A program made the position numbers and the translations under genes. The notes beneath the pieces are model-generated. The model saw only the letters and a program-made list of their open reading frames with translations, did not search any database and was not told the origin of the DNA. This document shows positions 1-11,318 of a stretch of DNA of 64,000 bases, one piece after another; the first letter of the stretch is position 1, and each line of letters opens with the position of its first letter. This DNA comes from Ailanthus altissimus. Taxonomy: Eukaryota > Streptophyta > Magnoliopsida > Sapindales > Simaroubaceae. Where the stretch lies: assembly GCA_946807835.1 (NCBI GenBank), contig OX327709.1, forward strand, positions 23,685,501-23,749,500, in the 5' to 3' direction.

Positions 1-835
1 AGAATATATATTATAGAAAATTTAATGATTTAACAATTTTATTTGAAGAAGAATTACGAGGAATATAAAAAAAAAAGAATTACAAGAAGTTTAAAATGTG
101 TGGAACATGCATAAAAAAGTCTAGGACATGTGGGATACGAAGAGAGAAGCGAAATGAACCTTAAAGATGCGAAGGAAGCGAGAAAAATAACTAAGTAGAT
201 AACAGGACTAAGCGCTGCAGTGCCTAAATCAACAAGTTAGTGTCTCGACGTCGAGTTCTCAAGGCTGCGACATGCTCAGCGCTAGAGTGGGTAGATTTCG
301 TCTTCAATCTGATTTGAGTTTTTAGAAGTTTTAGACTTTCAAAACACGTGAACTCTTATTCCAATTATGATTAAGGTTAATAGGCACGAAATTAACCTTA
401 TATAAACTCTTGTAAAATTTTTAGTTGAGATTAAACATTAAAAGAGACTCTAAGAAAGGGAAGAACTAGGTAAACACTAAATGCTTGTGTGTACTATGGT
501 TGAACCATTGTTTGGGTGTTCATAGTTCGTGAGAGAGTAATGGTACACTAAACATTAGATCATTTTGAGGGTGCTTCATTGGATTTTCCTTGTAAATTTT
601 CTAGGGAGTTAATAAGATAGGTTAGGATCCTTGGATCCACCGTGGATATAGGCAATTTGGCCAAACCACGTAAGTGATTATGTTGTACTCTTTATTATCT
701 GATTTGAGTTCTTATTATTTTTGTTTGATATCTAAGTTATTTCACTACGCAAAGAGGTTAGAGTTCAAGGTTGAACTTGGTTAAGGTTCTTCACTTTAAC
801 CTAATCTCATGGGGAGAATGACGATTCCTCTAACA
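1..835 (+). repeat. 5' LTR of element I (start outside window)
   Basis: It aligns along its length with 2252-3069, including a shared stretch around 298-420 versus 2522-2660 and the segment ending in 'ccaaaccacgtaagtgatt' near 662-680. A TATA-like run (cttatataaactc) near 398-410 is a plausible LTR promoter. The end at about 835 (…taaca) is set by the PBS that starts at 839. Confidence 0.8.
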
Positions 836-838
836 AAC

Positions 839-850
839 TGGTATTAGAGC
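839..850 (+). other. Primer-binding site of element I (initiator Met tRNA type)
   Basis: The sequence tggtattagagc lies 3 nt after the LTR end. It differs by one base from TGGTATCAGAGC, the sequence complementary to the 3' end of plant initiator-Met tRNA that most plant copia elements use. Confidence 0.8.
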
Positions 851-885
851 AAGGTTCAATAATACACATTAGGGATATTTAAACC

Positions 886-1590
886 ATGGCTGCATTCAGG
901 CAAGAAATAGAGAAGTTTAATAGGATGAATGACTTCAATCTTTGGAGAAAGAAGGTTAAGGTTCTACTAGTGAAGGAATGGCTAGACCCAGCCTTGATGG
1001 AAGTCAATTTCTTAACTAGTGAAGGGACGACAATCTCAAATTTCGGGTAGAAATATTGGGACACGATTCAAAAAAGGCTCACAACACTATAATCTTAGCG
1101 TTGAATGACGAAGTATTAAGGGAAGTTGGTGATGAAGAAACTGCTTTGGGGTTATAGAAGAGATTCGAGGCGTTATACATGAAGAAGTCTTTTACAAATA
1201 TACTTCTTATGAAGAAAAAACTCCATCAGTTAACTATGCACGAGGGATCTTCTTTGAGAGCCCATATTGATGAGTTCAATAAGATCATCATAAGTCTTGA
1301 GCAATTGGGTATTAAAACTGAGGATGAAGACAATGCCATAATCCTGTTAAGATTGTTGCCGAAGAGTTATGATAATTTTGTAGATACGTTGCTATATGGT
1401 AAGGAATCCTTAATGGTAAATGATGTCAAAGAATCATTGAACTCAAAAGAATTGATAAAAAGAACTGAATCTAAGAGTGGAGCAGTGTTGCTTGCAAAAG
1501 GGAAGAAGAGCAACCAATCAAAAAAGGAGATCCAAGAAGTGTTTCTTTTGAAATAAGGAATGACACTTTGTAAAAGACTGTTCTAGATCA
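886..1590 (+). pseudogene. Decayed copia gag of element I
   Basis: The likely start is ATG at 886 (MAAFRQEIEKFNRMNDFN…LWRKKVKV), typical of the UBN2/copia gag N-terminus. It hits a stop near 1048 and loses frame. Gag resumes in another frame at 1179-1556, with the conserved HEGSSLRAHIDEFNKII and LLRLLPKSYDNFVDTLLYG stretches. At about 1540-1585 the spacing of a CCHC zinc knuckle is visible, but stop codons replace key positions. It is a pseudogene with at least one frameshift and several nonsense codons. Confidence 0.8.
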
Positions 1591-1639
1591 AAAAGTCAGG
1601 GAGGGTGTGCTGTAATCGGTACTCTTAGGGAAGTACCAA

Positions 1640-2265
1640 AGTTGTAGACACATTGATAGTCTCAAGGGAAAAGTATGTTGGAAAATAGATACTAAATTTA
1701 GGGTGTAGCATCTATATGTATCTCAACAGATCTTTGTTTACCAACTATAAAGCTAAGATAGGTAAAGCTCTAATGATGAATAACATGATTTGTGAGATCA
1801 TGAGAGTTGGTGACATAATGATGAGGATGCAAGGTGAAGAAACTAAGGACTTACATGGTGTAAGGTATGTTCCAAATCTGACGAGGAACTTAATATCCAT
1901 AGGCAAACTCAATGAGGAGGAGTATTCAATTAGAGCAGAAAAGGAAAAAAGTTAAGGTAGAGAAAGGATTTATAAGATTTAAGGATGAGAATCATAATGA
2001 GAGGCTCTATGTGTTTAAGGGGATGGCCATGTGTGGCCCAATGCAGGGTGTTGGGGTAGTACAGACCACTAAGCGACATTTAAACTATGCTCACCGAGGT
2101 AAAAAAGGTCAAAAAAGAGTACAATGTATCAATACCCTATACAAGGTGCACGAATGCCTTTGGAGACCAAAGTCACTAACCTGGGGAAAGGTGATAGAGT
2201 ATTGGTATGGATTGGATCCAAAAGCTTTCTTATTTGGAGATTTTGAATCAATGAAGGGTTTATAA
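1640..2265 (+). pseudogene. Decayed protease/pre-integrase region of element I
   Basis: Residues such as GCSIYMYLNRSLFTNYKAK and HGVRYVPNLTRNLISIGKL (1700-1905) match the region around and after the aspartic protease active site of copia Pol. The catalytic D-S/T-G has been lost (LNLGC is read instead). A second frame (1912-2265) continues with RFKDENHNERLYVFKG and then loses recognisable pol sequence. The following integrase and RT domains are absent before the 3' LTR. Confidence 0.65.
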
Positions 2266-3069
2266 CAGATTTGGTGATTCAACAATCTTGTTTGGGTAAG
2301 AATTGTGAAGAATATCAAAGATGAGAGTTACAAGAAGTGTAGAATGTATGGGACACAAAGAGGGAAGTGAAACGAGACTCGAAGACCTGAAGGAAGTGAG
2401 AAAAAGCATGGACCTGATAATAAGGTTGAGCGCCACGGCACCCAAAGCTGAACGTCGCTGCGCACAGATCAGTAAGTCAGCGCTGCGGTGCCAAGTCCTC
2501 GATACCGCGATGCCAGAGCGGGTAGATTTCGTCTTCAATCCAGATTTTTGAGTTTTGAAAAGTTTTAGACTTTCAAAACACGTAAACTCTTATTCCAATT
2601 AGGATTAGGGTTAGTAGGTATGAAATTAACCATATATAAACCCTTATAAACTTTTTAGTGGAGATTAAATATTAAGAGACGTTTTAAGAGTGGGAAGAAT
2701 TAGGTAGACATTAAATGCTTGTGTGCACTAGGGTGGAACCATTGTTTGGGAGTTCATTGTTCCTGAGAGAGTAAAGGTACACTAAACATTAGATTCTTTT
2801 AAGAGTTTTTCATTGGGTTTTCCTTGTAACTTTTCTAGAGAGTTAATAAGAAAGGTTAGAATCTTTAAATTCACTGTGGACATAAGCAATTTGATTGAAC
2901 CACATAAGTGTTGTGTTATACTCTTTATTATCTGCTTTAAATTTTTATTATTTTTATTTGATATCTAAGTTATTTTGTTGTGCAAAAAGACTATATTTTA
3001 AAGTTAAATTTGTCTAATTTTTTTTACTGTAACTTAATTTTACGAGAAGAAGGATTATTCCTTTAATGT
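2252..3069 (+). repeat. 3' LTR of element I
   Basis: Diverged copy of 1-835. It contains the block 2425-2525 of CpG-rich AGCGC-type motifs that corresponds to 210-295 in the left LTR. Boundaries are estimated from the alignment: the start at tgaagggttt, and the end at ctttaatg corresponding to the cctctaaca end of the left copy. Confidence 0.7.
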
Positions 3070-5243
3070 ATATGAATATATATTAATAAAAATAAAAGTT
3101 AATAAATAAATTTATAATATAAAATAAAATTTAATTTATAATATCACTACTTACATACAAAATATCACGTTAAAATGGTATACGTCTCTTATAAAATAAT
3201 GATACAATATTTAAGTTGAGATGTTACATATAATAAACATGACATTATCATTAAATATCAACGTTACACCATCATAACATCATTTGTCATATTTTATGCC
3301 ACATCAACTATCACATAATTCTATTCGTCTACAACAATATGCTATGTGGCAAAATTTTTTTTTTTAATAGAATTTGCCTATTATAAAATATGTCACAATT
3401 GTGTAATATAAGTATTATATCATAAATTTAGTCTATTACAATTAAATGATAAAAACCATCAATTACAAATTGTTGAAATGACTTTTAGTAATACAACTCA
3501 TTTATCATAAGATTCGATATGTGATAATAATTCTCAATCATCGTATCCCACTTTTTATATATATATATATATAATGAAACCCTAGATTACTATAAAAAAA
3601 CGCCCTAGGTACTATAATTTCTACTTTTTATTATGTACTGTTTTAATTTTTTACATATTTTGAGTAATAAAAATCGTTACATTCACTTTAACCTAAACCT
3701 AATGTAATTAACTTTTTATTTTAATAAAACTTCTTTTCTACCGGTAAAGTTCACCCAAAAGGAAAATTTATTAAAATTGTTGACTTCTTTTTCATTATTA
3801 TTATTATTTTTTTAAAAGAAATAACTTTTATTCAAAGATAAACCACACAAGTGAGTGTCTTCAAAAGCAAAAAAATTCATCGATCTTGGAATAAAATTCC
3901 TTCAAGTGACAGTTGACTTGAAGGTCATGAATATATTCTATTTTGCTATCTTTCTCATTAGTTTTTTAATTTGTGGTTGTGAATATATTTTTTTATTATT
4001 TAAATTTAAAAGTACATGGTGGTGGAGAAAAAAAAAATATATATATATTTTTTCAATTTAGAAGAAGAACACATGACCCTCCACCTGTAGCTTAATTAGG
4101 TAGTAGTGTGTGGCCCGGCATGTGATGTGATGGCCACAGAAACCAAGTACTTGGTCTTGACTCTTGATATTATAAGCTAAAATCCTTCAATCAGAAACAT
4201 TCAATTGATGTAGATTTTGAATAGGTGGTGGCGGCCATGAACCGCTCAATAAAACTTCCAGAATTCAACGTTTAAGAAGCCGTCAAAATCAAAACATTAC
4301 CTACCTACCTAAGCAAGAGTTGTAAATTAAAGTCTGGTTTTTGGTTGTGGATTAATAAAACAAATCACATATTCGGTTGCTTTGATTCTAGACCTTTTTC
4401 TTTTTTCCTGAAAATGGTTTTGGTTGTAGACTTCTATTAACTCGTTTTTCGAACTTGTATCATGTGAGAGTTACCAAATATTCACCTAAATAATCCTATG
4501 TGATATTCAGAAGCAAATGTAGAGTCTGTTTAATATAGTTGTATTCTTTTACTTAATTTTAGAGAAAATAACTAGTGTTTTGATAAATATAGTAACTATA
4601 TATATTTCACTAAACGTTTAATTTATATATGTTTATTTAATAGTTAGTGGTTTTGAGTCCATAACAGTTGAGACTGAAGTTACAAGACCATAATATCATA
4701 CAAAGTCGAAGCAGCTTGTTGGTAGCAGCTAAGCATATGGTTTAGAAAAATAGTCAGCAGCACTAAGTAAGGATGATGAGGAATCTTCTGCACTGATCTG
4801 TTGATTATTATTGTTCTTATTACTATTATTACAGAGAGAATCCAACTAAACAATAGGCGCAAGATTGCATATCATTATTGTATGGTGTAAATTAATTCCC
4901 ATAATCATGGTTCAGAGCTTTCGGGAAACAATGAAATCTTTGAAGAGCAATAACAAGTGTCAGAATATTATTAAACAGATCCAACAAGATTGATAAAGTA
5001 AAGATTATGATAATTTTGATTTGGGGTTGAATCAGGTCGATCGAAAAATGTGGATTCAGAAGCTGATAATGGTCCAATCACTTTGTATTTGGTCTATGAC
5101 CCAAATGAACACTCCACATGCTAGTTATATTATTCTGTCAATTCAATATTACTAAGTGTTGATTAATCATTTTCCATCATGGGTGTTAATAATAATCATC
5201 AACATATCGGTAGTCGGATTTGTTAGATTAATTTAGATAAAGT

Positions 5244-5505
5244 AATTTAAATTAAAGGAAAAAAATTGTTATTTTGGTCTCTAATTATATGAATATATAT
5301 TAATTTAGTCTTCATTTATCTAATATATATCATGTTAGTCTTATAAGAAAAAAAATGATAATTGTTTAAAAACGAAAATAATTTTAAAAAATTATCAAAA
5401 AGTCTTTATAAAAACTAACACAGTATATATTAAAGAAGTAAAAACTAAATTAATATATATTTATAAAATTAGGTACCAAAATAATATTTTCCTTAAATTT
5501 AGCTT
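5244..5505. repeat. MITE-like element with long terminal inverted repeats
   Basis: The left half from aaggaaaaaaattg (5255) through 'attttggtctctaatt' to 'catgttagtcttataag' is matched in reverse complement by 'aaaaactaacacagtatata' through 'attaggtaccaaaataat' and 'attttcctt' (up to about 5494). The arms are about 90-100 bp with a short spacer and no coding capacity. This is the structure of a miniature inverted-repeat element. The target-site duplication is not clear. Confidence 0.6.
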
Positions 5506-6199
5506 TTATTATGTATAAGATGAGATCAAACTCTTTTCTTTTTAAGGGAAAAGTGGTAATTCGCCACTCAATCATCAAGAGTGATCAGTGTGATTATGCA
5601 ATTACTAAATATTAATACATCATAACAATTTCTTAATTCGACTTTTGGCCAAGATATTATAGAAACATGGTTGCTTATGAGAAATTATCAGAAGTATTTC
5701 AGCATATTTGAAATTTTTATTGAATTAAGCTTTTCAGAATCATATGGTTTACGTTCCATCATTTGCCATGGCCTTTGGGTTTCAAAACACTAAAACAAAG
5801 TGAAACAGTTTTTGTACATTTAAATTCACCAGGATTACTTTACGTCTACTCAACACGTCCGAGCTGTGCGAGCAAAAGGTTTTCTTTATATATTGTAGAA
5901 TATAATGAGAGTTTATATATAAATTTCTACTTACATTAGTATTCTAGACTTACTTATATGTGATGACTTTTTTTTCTTCTTTTTTTAAATCTTACACATT
6001 TTATGAGATGAGATATATTGGAGGCTCTTTATTTTTGATAGGGTCGCGACCAATTGTCCCCTTCCAATTTTGAGTATTATTCTCTTACTCCTTTAATGTT
6101 TCATATTTTTTAAAAGAAAATTTTTTGTTACTTTAAAAATTCTATTAAATTTTAATTTTTTATTGTCTTTTTACTAATTTTTCTTTACGTCAATACTAT

Positions 6200-6840
6200 T
6201 ATCATCATTTTCTTTTTTTTTTTGGTAGAAAATAATAATATATATTTTTAAAAAGAAATACTAAAATAACAAAACTATAACATAAATGAAAAAAATTAAT
6301 ATTCTAGTTATTTTATTATTTTATTTTATATTTTAAAATTTTATTAATTTTAATATTTTTTAATACATTAATATTTAATGCTCGTTAAAAATAATAAATA
6401 CGTTATGGTTTTTATTATTATTAAAAAAAAATACTAAACAAATAACTAAAATACTCTAATAATAAAAATCATAACATATTTATGTTATGGTAAAAGGATG
6501 AATATTTTAGTTTTTTATTTTTATTAATATTTAATATTTTTTTAATACATTAATATTTAATATTTCTAAGAAAGAATCAATATATTACAATTTTATTATT
6601 TTCATTATATTATGGTATTAAATATTAATAAATTAAAAAAATTAATGAATAAAATTTTCAAATATAAAATAAAAAATAAAAAAACTAAAATATTCATCAT
6701 TCCATCATAACATAAATATATTATGGTTTTTATTATTTTAGTTTTATTTTTTAAAAAATATAATAATAATTTATATAAAAAAAATAGTAAAAAAATGATG
6801 TCATCAATATAAGGGTAAATTAATAAAAAGATAATCAAAA
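6200..6840. repeat. AT-only zone with repeated and inverted 'cataacata…tatgttatg' motifs
   Basis: Nearly all A/T. The module tatggtttttattatt and its complement aataataaaaatcataac recur (about 6404, 6455, 6708 and 6722), as does taatacattaatatttaat (about 6362 and 6543). The arrangement gives several overlapping inverted repeats. It looks like stacked decayed MITEs or low-complexity expansion; no gene is visible. Confidence 0.5.
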
Positions 6841-8014
6841 TTAAGAGTTAACAAAAATTTTGTAATAACAAGGTAATTTTTGGGATATATAAAATATTAA
6901 GAAGGTAAATGAGTAATGCTCAAAAAAATAAAGGGTCATATATAATTTTTCTTTTTAAAGGAGATATGATTTTTTAATTTTATAAAAAGAGATTTTTTGT
7001 TTTTATATGTATATAAGGAGATTTGAACTCTCACTAATCACAAAAATCTTATGTAATTATATATGATAATGATATAAAACCAATCCGTATTTAATTTGAA
7101 TGTTGTCTCTAAAGTCGGGCATTAAGTTGGATCATCAGTCATGATCATGATTGATGTTCTTAAATATTATTAGTTTTAAACACACTTAGATTACGCTCAT
7201 ACACCATCTATTAATTAGCAGCTAAAAGTTATTTTTACGATCAAGAATTTAATTTCCATCAACTAAAAACTTTTTTTTTGTTTGTTGAGACACATCAACT
7301 AATAATTTAAATACGAAAATTTAAAATTATGAAAAAAAAATTTAGAGCTCTATGATTTGTGTGTTATAATGACCTAATATCTTAATTTAAAAACTTGTCG
7401 AACATCTTTTGTAAACCCTTAATTTATTTAACTTTACATTTCAAAAATACCTTGATGTTTCTTCGTGAATCGTGATATAACTTGAGTCACTTGACTTTCA
7501 GAATAAGTTAAAACACGAATGCTACTAAACCTATACCCTTAATTGCTATTAAATTTTAGACATTTGACGGTTATGTAATTCATTCTATGATTAATAACAT
7601 TAACATTATTTAATTAATTTATAACATGTTATAAAATTTTAATATATATTTAAATGTTTATCGAGTTACTTAACTCATTATATATATTATTTTTAATTCC
7701 TTCTTTGCACTTAGACATTTAATATAAGTTTAGACCTAAATTCTATGGAATCTTGACGCTCGGTCCTGCCACTGAACTTAGACACTCGATGGAGTGCTTC
7801 ATTAAATTCGAAACATGATCAATACACCTAACGTAAACGCCCAAATCTTTTTCTTCTTTATTTTTTCTGTTTTTCTTGTCACATTTTCTAAGGCCTTCTT
7901 TTCAGTTGATATATATTTAAGACAGCTCAAATGGGCAGGACTTAAATGCTTAAAATTCCCACTCTTCGAGATGCCAGGTCCAAATCCAATCCCAGGCAAT
8001 GCACTTCGAGAAAA

Positions 8015-8164
8015 TTAGATCCCACCAAGAAGATACCTCTTTTCAGAGTTTTGCTTTGCAGTTGCAGAAGAGTGGGTGGTGTCAGCATCATCGTCATCTT
8101 CAGCCTTAATAAAGGCCAGGCGCAGCAAATTAATAGAGCGGTGGCCGGTGGGCGACGATGACAT
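8015..8164 (-). CDS. Possible 49-aa small ORF
   Basis: The minus-strand ATG at 8162-8164 opens a 49-codon frame ending in TAA at 8015-8017. It starts MSSSPTGHRSINLLRLAF, has an acidic run (EDDDDAD) at about residues 22-28 and ends RYLLGGI. GC and codon use look more gene-like than the flanking AT-rich DNA. It could be a small protein gene, a remnant exon or chance. I recognise no family. It is divergent from the 210-aa gene at 8393 with a G-box between them. A second frame over the same bases (7942-8208, minus) weakens the case. Confidence 0.25.
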   Translation of the reverse strand: MSSSPTGHRSINLLRLAFIKAEDDDDADTTHSSATAKQNSEKRYLLGGI

Positions 8165-8205
8165 TTTAACATAAAATAATCATTTAATGTGTCCATGAAT
8201 GCCCC

Positions 8206-8211
8206 CACGTG
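8206..8211. promoter_or_regulatory. G-box / ABRE core (CACGTGTC)
   Basis: CACGTG followed by TC gives the palindromic G-box that plant bZIP/bHLH factors bind, extended to an ABRE-like core. It lies about 180 bp upstream of the 210-aa ORF at 8393. Its regulatory role is inferred from sequence and position only. Confidence 0.4.
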
Positions 8212-8278
8212 TCAGCTTACATGTTATTGCCTCTGACTCATCTTTCCTTTTACTTAACCTCGCCACTTAACTTGCTCA

Positions 8279-8299
8279 GATATATATATATATATATAC
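8279..8299 (+). promoter_or_regulatory. TATA-rich promoter element of the 8393 gene
   Basis: A run of TA repeats 95-115 bp before the ATG at 8393 is at a plausible distance for a plant TATA box with a short 5' leader. It is also a microsatellite and could vary in length. Confidence 0.4.
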
Positions 8300-8392
8300 T
8301 GCGAAAAATCTGATACGGTATCTGTAATATTAATCTCTGGTTACATTGATACGAGCTCTATATGTAGCTGGTGATAATTAAAATCGGAAAAT

Positions 8393-9025
8393 ATGGCTGG
8401 TTCACAGAGATGCAATACTACTAAGAAAAAGCAGATAAGACGAAGGTCTCAAACTAGAAGGGTACTTCAAGATTCTGTTATCAATATGGCTGAAGCTAGA
8501 AGAGAGATTGTTCAAGCCCTGCAGCTCCATAGATCATCATCATCATCAGCAAAAACAACAAGAAGAAGAACAGCAACAGCAATATCAGCAGCAGCAGAAG
8601 ATGCAACTTCTATATTGGGTAATATCAACAAAGTTGGCAGCTCATCATCATCACAATGTTGTTGCTATACATTAACAGAGGCAATGCCTGTTCATGGACC
8701 CATTTGGTCTACAACTGCACCTTCAATACCAGCAGCAGCACCAGCTGCTGCTACAGAGAGCTTGGAATTCGAGTGGGGTGAAAGCCAAGCTTCTTCATAT
8801 TCTTGGTGGTTAGGGTTTCTGAAAGCATTAGATAGTAAGAAGAATGGTTTTGAAAATACAAAATACCACCCATCCCATTTAGAGAAATTTGTGATGGGAA
8901 ATTCGAGGGTGTTTGGATACCAGGATAGTTCAAAATTTGGAGAAGGAACTCTTGTGGATGAATGGTTGATGTTTCCAACAGCTGACGATCATCATCAAGG
9001 TGATCACACAACAACAAACCCCTAA
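8393..9025 (+). CDS. Unrecognised plant protein, 210 aa, Ser/Ala-rich
   Basis: A single-exon ORF with a good start context (aaaatATGGCT). The N-terminus is strongly basic (KKKQIRRRSQTRR, residues 11-23), like a nuclear localisation signal. Then comes an amphipathic helix-like segment (VLQDSVINMAEARREIVQAL, 24-43), poly-Ser runs encoded by TCA/AGC repeats, Ala/Pro-rich linkers, and a C-terminal half with conserved-looking aromatic segments (SWWLGFLKALDSKK near 137-150; LVDEWLMFPTADD near 187-199). The acidic, aromatic C-terminus could be a transcription-related module, but that is inference. I do not recognise the family. The frame is open for 633 nt with sensible composition, and a TATA run and G-box lie upstream. 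No neighbouring gene suggests a role. Confidence 0.75.
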   Translation: MAGSQRCNTTKKKQIRRRSQTRRVLQDSVINMAEARREIVQALQLHRSSSSSAKTTRRRTATAISAAAEDATSILGNINKVGSSSSSQCCCYTLTEAMPVHGPIWSTTAPSIPAAAPAAATESLEFEWGESQASSYSWWLGFLKALDSKKNGFENTKYHPSHLEKFVMGNSRVFGYQDSSKFGEGTLVDEWLMFPTADDHHQGDHTTTNP

Positions 9026-9817
9026 TAGAAAAATGTTGTTTCCAAATTGGCTTTTATACTTCTCATTGATATGATTATTATTACTTTTATTTCTTAATTA
9101 CTTTGTTTAATTATCCTCCTAATTTTACTCGTTGTTATGTTACAGTTGATTGCATTTTGATGCTATTTTTAATCTGGGTTATAATGATATAAGAGATATT
9201 GTAGGAAGCGGATATGTATTATCCATAATGGGTGGAAGCAAAATAAAATAGACATGTATCAGTAAAAATATCATGCCACATATCAGATGGTGCATGTCGA
9301 GTAAAAGGCATAATCTTTAGAAGTATTAGTACATATCCCAGGTTGGATCTATCAATTTTTAATTTCGAGTCCGTTGGATCTATCAAAAATCGAATTTGTC
9401 AAATCAAATCCAGTCCTTATCAGTCATCTCTTTGCTTCTTTCCTTTGTGGCTTTTATCACATTGCTCAAAATCAAGGTCCGCTTGGTCCCATTTTCCCAT
9501 TATGTATGTATATTGCTGATTCATATTTCTCATCTTTTCAATGGCCCAAAGTAAGCCCAATAAACTCAGCAATTCCAACTATCAGACAGATTACCCTAGT
9601 TTCAACTCCATAAACATCAGTTTGAACTAAATCATTCATCTATCAAGAGATATTATTTTATTTGATCAACTATTACTATTGTTTTGATAATCATCAAACA
9701 TTAGTACTCTCTAACTTTTGATCCGCACATCTTCTAGGCCTAGCCCAAATTGGCTCAAAATTAAACTGATCCACTTTATTGCCACCGCCTTGGTCTCGGT
9801 GAATAGGTTGGGCATTA
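9026..9817. other. 3' flank of the 8393 gene and intergenic DNA
   Basis: Probable 3' UTR with AT-rich possible polyadenylation signals (aataaaat near 9244), followed by intergenic DNA. The 79-aa frame at 9374-9613 has no recognisable motif. Confidence 0.4.
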
Positions 9818-10723
9818 GAGGTGTCAAACGGGCGGGTTAAATTAATTTGAGCCTAGACGGATTTATAGGATAGGCCGAGCTGGAGTTCATTCATTTTTAT
9901 TAGGCCGAGCTCATATATCGTATTGGGCTGAATACGGCTGGGCTTTTTTGAGGTCAGTCCATTAAATTCATTTGATATTTTAGTAATTTGGACAAAAAAA
10001 AGTTTATTCAATTGATTTTTTTTATTAATATTATGATGATTGGATAAATAAAAAAATCATTAAACTTTAATAGGGTGCTCATTTTATTAATTACATAAAA
10101 TTACAAATTTTCATATGGTAAAGAAAAGAGTGAAAGCTCTATTACATCTCAACTAATCATTAAACTATCAATAATTTACAATGCTCTAATTTTAATTACA
10201 AAGACTATAATGATAAATTTAACTCATTGATTAAAATTATTATAGTTTTAATTTTTCAAAACATTCAAATAAAATTTTACTATTATTTTGTGCTTTATTT
10301 ATTGTTGAATCCCATTCTTTCAAGTAAATTAAGCATTCACACATATCATAGTTAATCTAGTATAAAAGATTTCACAAAAGTAATATAAATAATTTTTTAA
10401 CTAATAATAATTTATTATTTTTTTTAAAGGTTTTTTTCTCACTTAAGGATTAGTAATTATTATTAAAATATATGAAATTAGCTTTGTGTATTTTTTTTAG
10501 GGGAAATATCACCACCTTCATTATTATTGTAAAATATTTTTAATTACCAAAACTAACATGCTTGAAATTCAGGCCTAATCCTTTTGTAGGATATAACCCA
10601 TTGGACTTGTAGATCTTAGAATTAGGCCACAACCTAACTCATCGATGGGCTAGGTCAGGTTTAGTTTGTACAGAGTTGGCAGGCCCATAATGGGTTCGGA
10701 CCGCCTAATATATTTGACACCTC
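9818..10723. mobile_element. Non-autonomous hAT-like DNA transposon
   Basis: It starts GAGGTGTCAAACGGGC and ends TTTGACACCTC, giving terminal inverted repeats of about 10 bp of the 'AGGTGTCAAA' type common in plant hAT elements. Both ends also carry 'gggcc/ggcccata'-type subterminal sequence. The flanking octamers gggcatta (left) and ggtcatgt (right) match at 5 of 8 positions, as expected for a decayed 8-bp target duplication. The 906-bp interior is AT-rich and has no transposase frame. Confidence 0.5.
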
Positions 10724-10742
10724 GGTCATGTTCTTATTTAAA

Positions 10743-11130
10743 AAATAAATAATATTATACATACAAACTGCTTATAAAAATTCATCTATGCAAACCAACT
10801 TAAAACAATATGATTGAATGAGTCAAATAATATTATTGTCACATATTTTATTTTCATTTATTCTATTAATTTTTTTTTATTGTACTTATCCAATTATATC
10901 TCACCACAGTTGTTTATATGGATGGATTTATTTGTGTAGTACTTTTGTCAAAGAATAGAAAGTAAATGATAAAAACTATATGTATAGATTTTTATATTAA
11001 ATATGTACAAACTGATGTGATATATAAGTATTGATTTATTTTATCAACTCATTTTGTTGAGCTAATGGTTGAATGTTACATTAGTTTGTGTATAAAGAAT
11101 TTATATGTGTAGTATTATTCATAAAAAAAT
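10743..11130. repeat. Diverged MITE-like inverted repeat
   Basis: The left end 'aataatattatacatacaaa' is matched by the reverse complement of the right end (…acatatgtgtagtattattc near 11110-11120), and the similarity continues inward for about 50 bp with mismatches. No coding capacity. It lies directly beside the MITE at 11141. Confidence 0.4.
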
Positions 11131-11140
11131 ATCTATAAAG

Positions 11141-11318
11141 AATAATGTTAAATATTTTAAATTGTATTTTAAAAAATAACGTGTCAAGTAATTATTAAAT
11201 AGTGAAATAGTATAACGGATAATTTTAAAATTTACACAATTTTACCATCTAATAATTATTTGACACATTATTTTTTAATATATAATTTAAAATACAATTT
11301 AAAATATGTAACATTACT
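11141..11318. repeat. MITE, copy 1 of a family also at 39991-40160
   Basis: The ends AATAATGTTAAATATTTTAA and the reverse complement of 'ttaaaatatgtaacatta' form long inverted repeats that include 'gtgtcaagtaattatta' and its partner 'taataattatttgacac'. The same layout, with the same internal gtgtcaagtaattatta, is found at 39991-40160. Two copies in one window support a real MITE family. Confidence 0.7.

Larger units (their letters stand above)
1..3069 (+). mobile_element. Ty1/copia LTR retrotransposon remnant (element I), internally deleted
   Basis: Two related sequences of about 820-835 bp flank a short internal region: the left copy runs from the window edge to about 835, the right from about 2252 to 3069. 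A primer-binding site follows the left LTR. The internal part holds a copia gag domain, a decayed zinc knuckle and a decayed protease/pre-integrase stretch. I find no integrase core, reverse transcriptase or RNase H, so roughly 3 kb of pol has been lost and the element could not move on its own. Many stops and frameshifts show age. The LTRs carry a GC-rich block of AGCGC-like motifs that contrasts with the AT-rich rest. The left LTR is cut by the window edge, so no target-site duplication can be read. Confidence 0.85.
3070..7800. other. AT-rich intergenic DNA
   Basis: I find no gene supported by similarity or splice structure. It is AT-rich with many homopolymer runs, a (TA)n run near 3558-3572, a MITE-like inverted repeat (5244-5505) and a dense AT-rich inverted-repeat zone (6200-6840), both listed separately. 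Short ORFs at 3855-4061, 4680-4862 and 4892-5077 have no recognisable motifs. Confidence 0.6.

Noticed and set aside
7802..8018. Overlapping ORFs of 65 and 67 aa on opposite strands
   Set aside because: They cover the same bases, have low-complexity FFFF/KKKK runs from a poly-T tract, and show no family motif.
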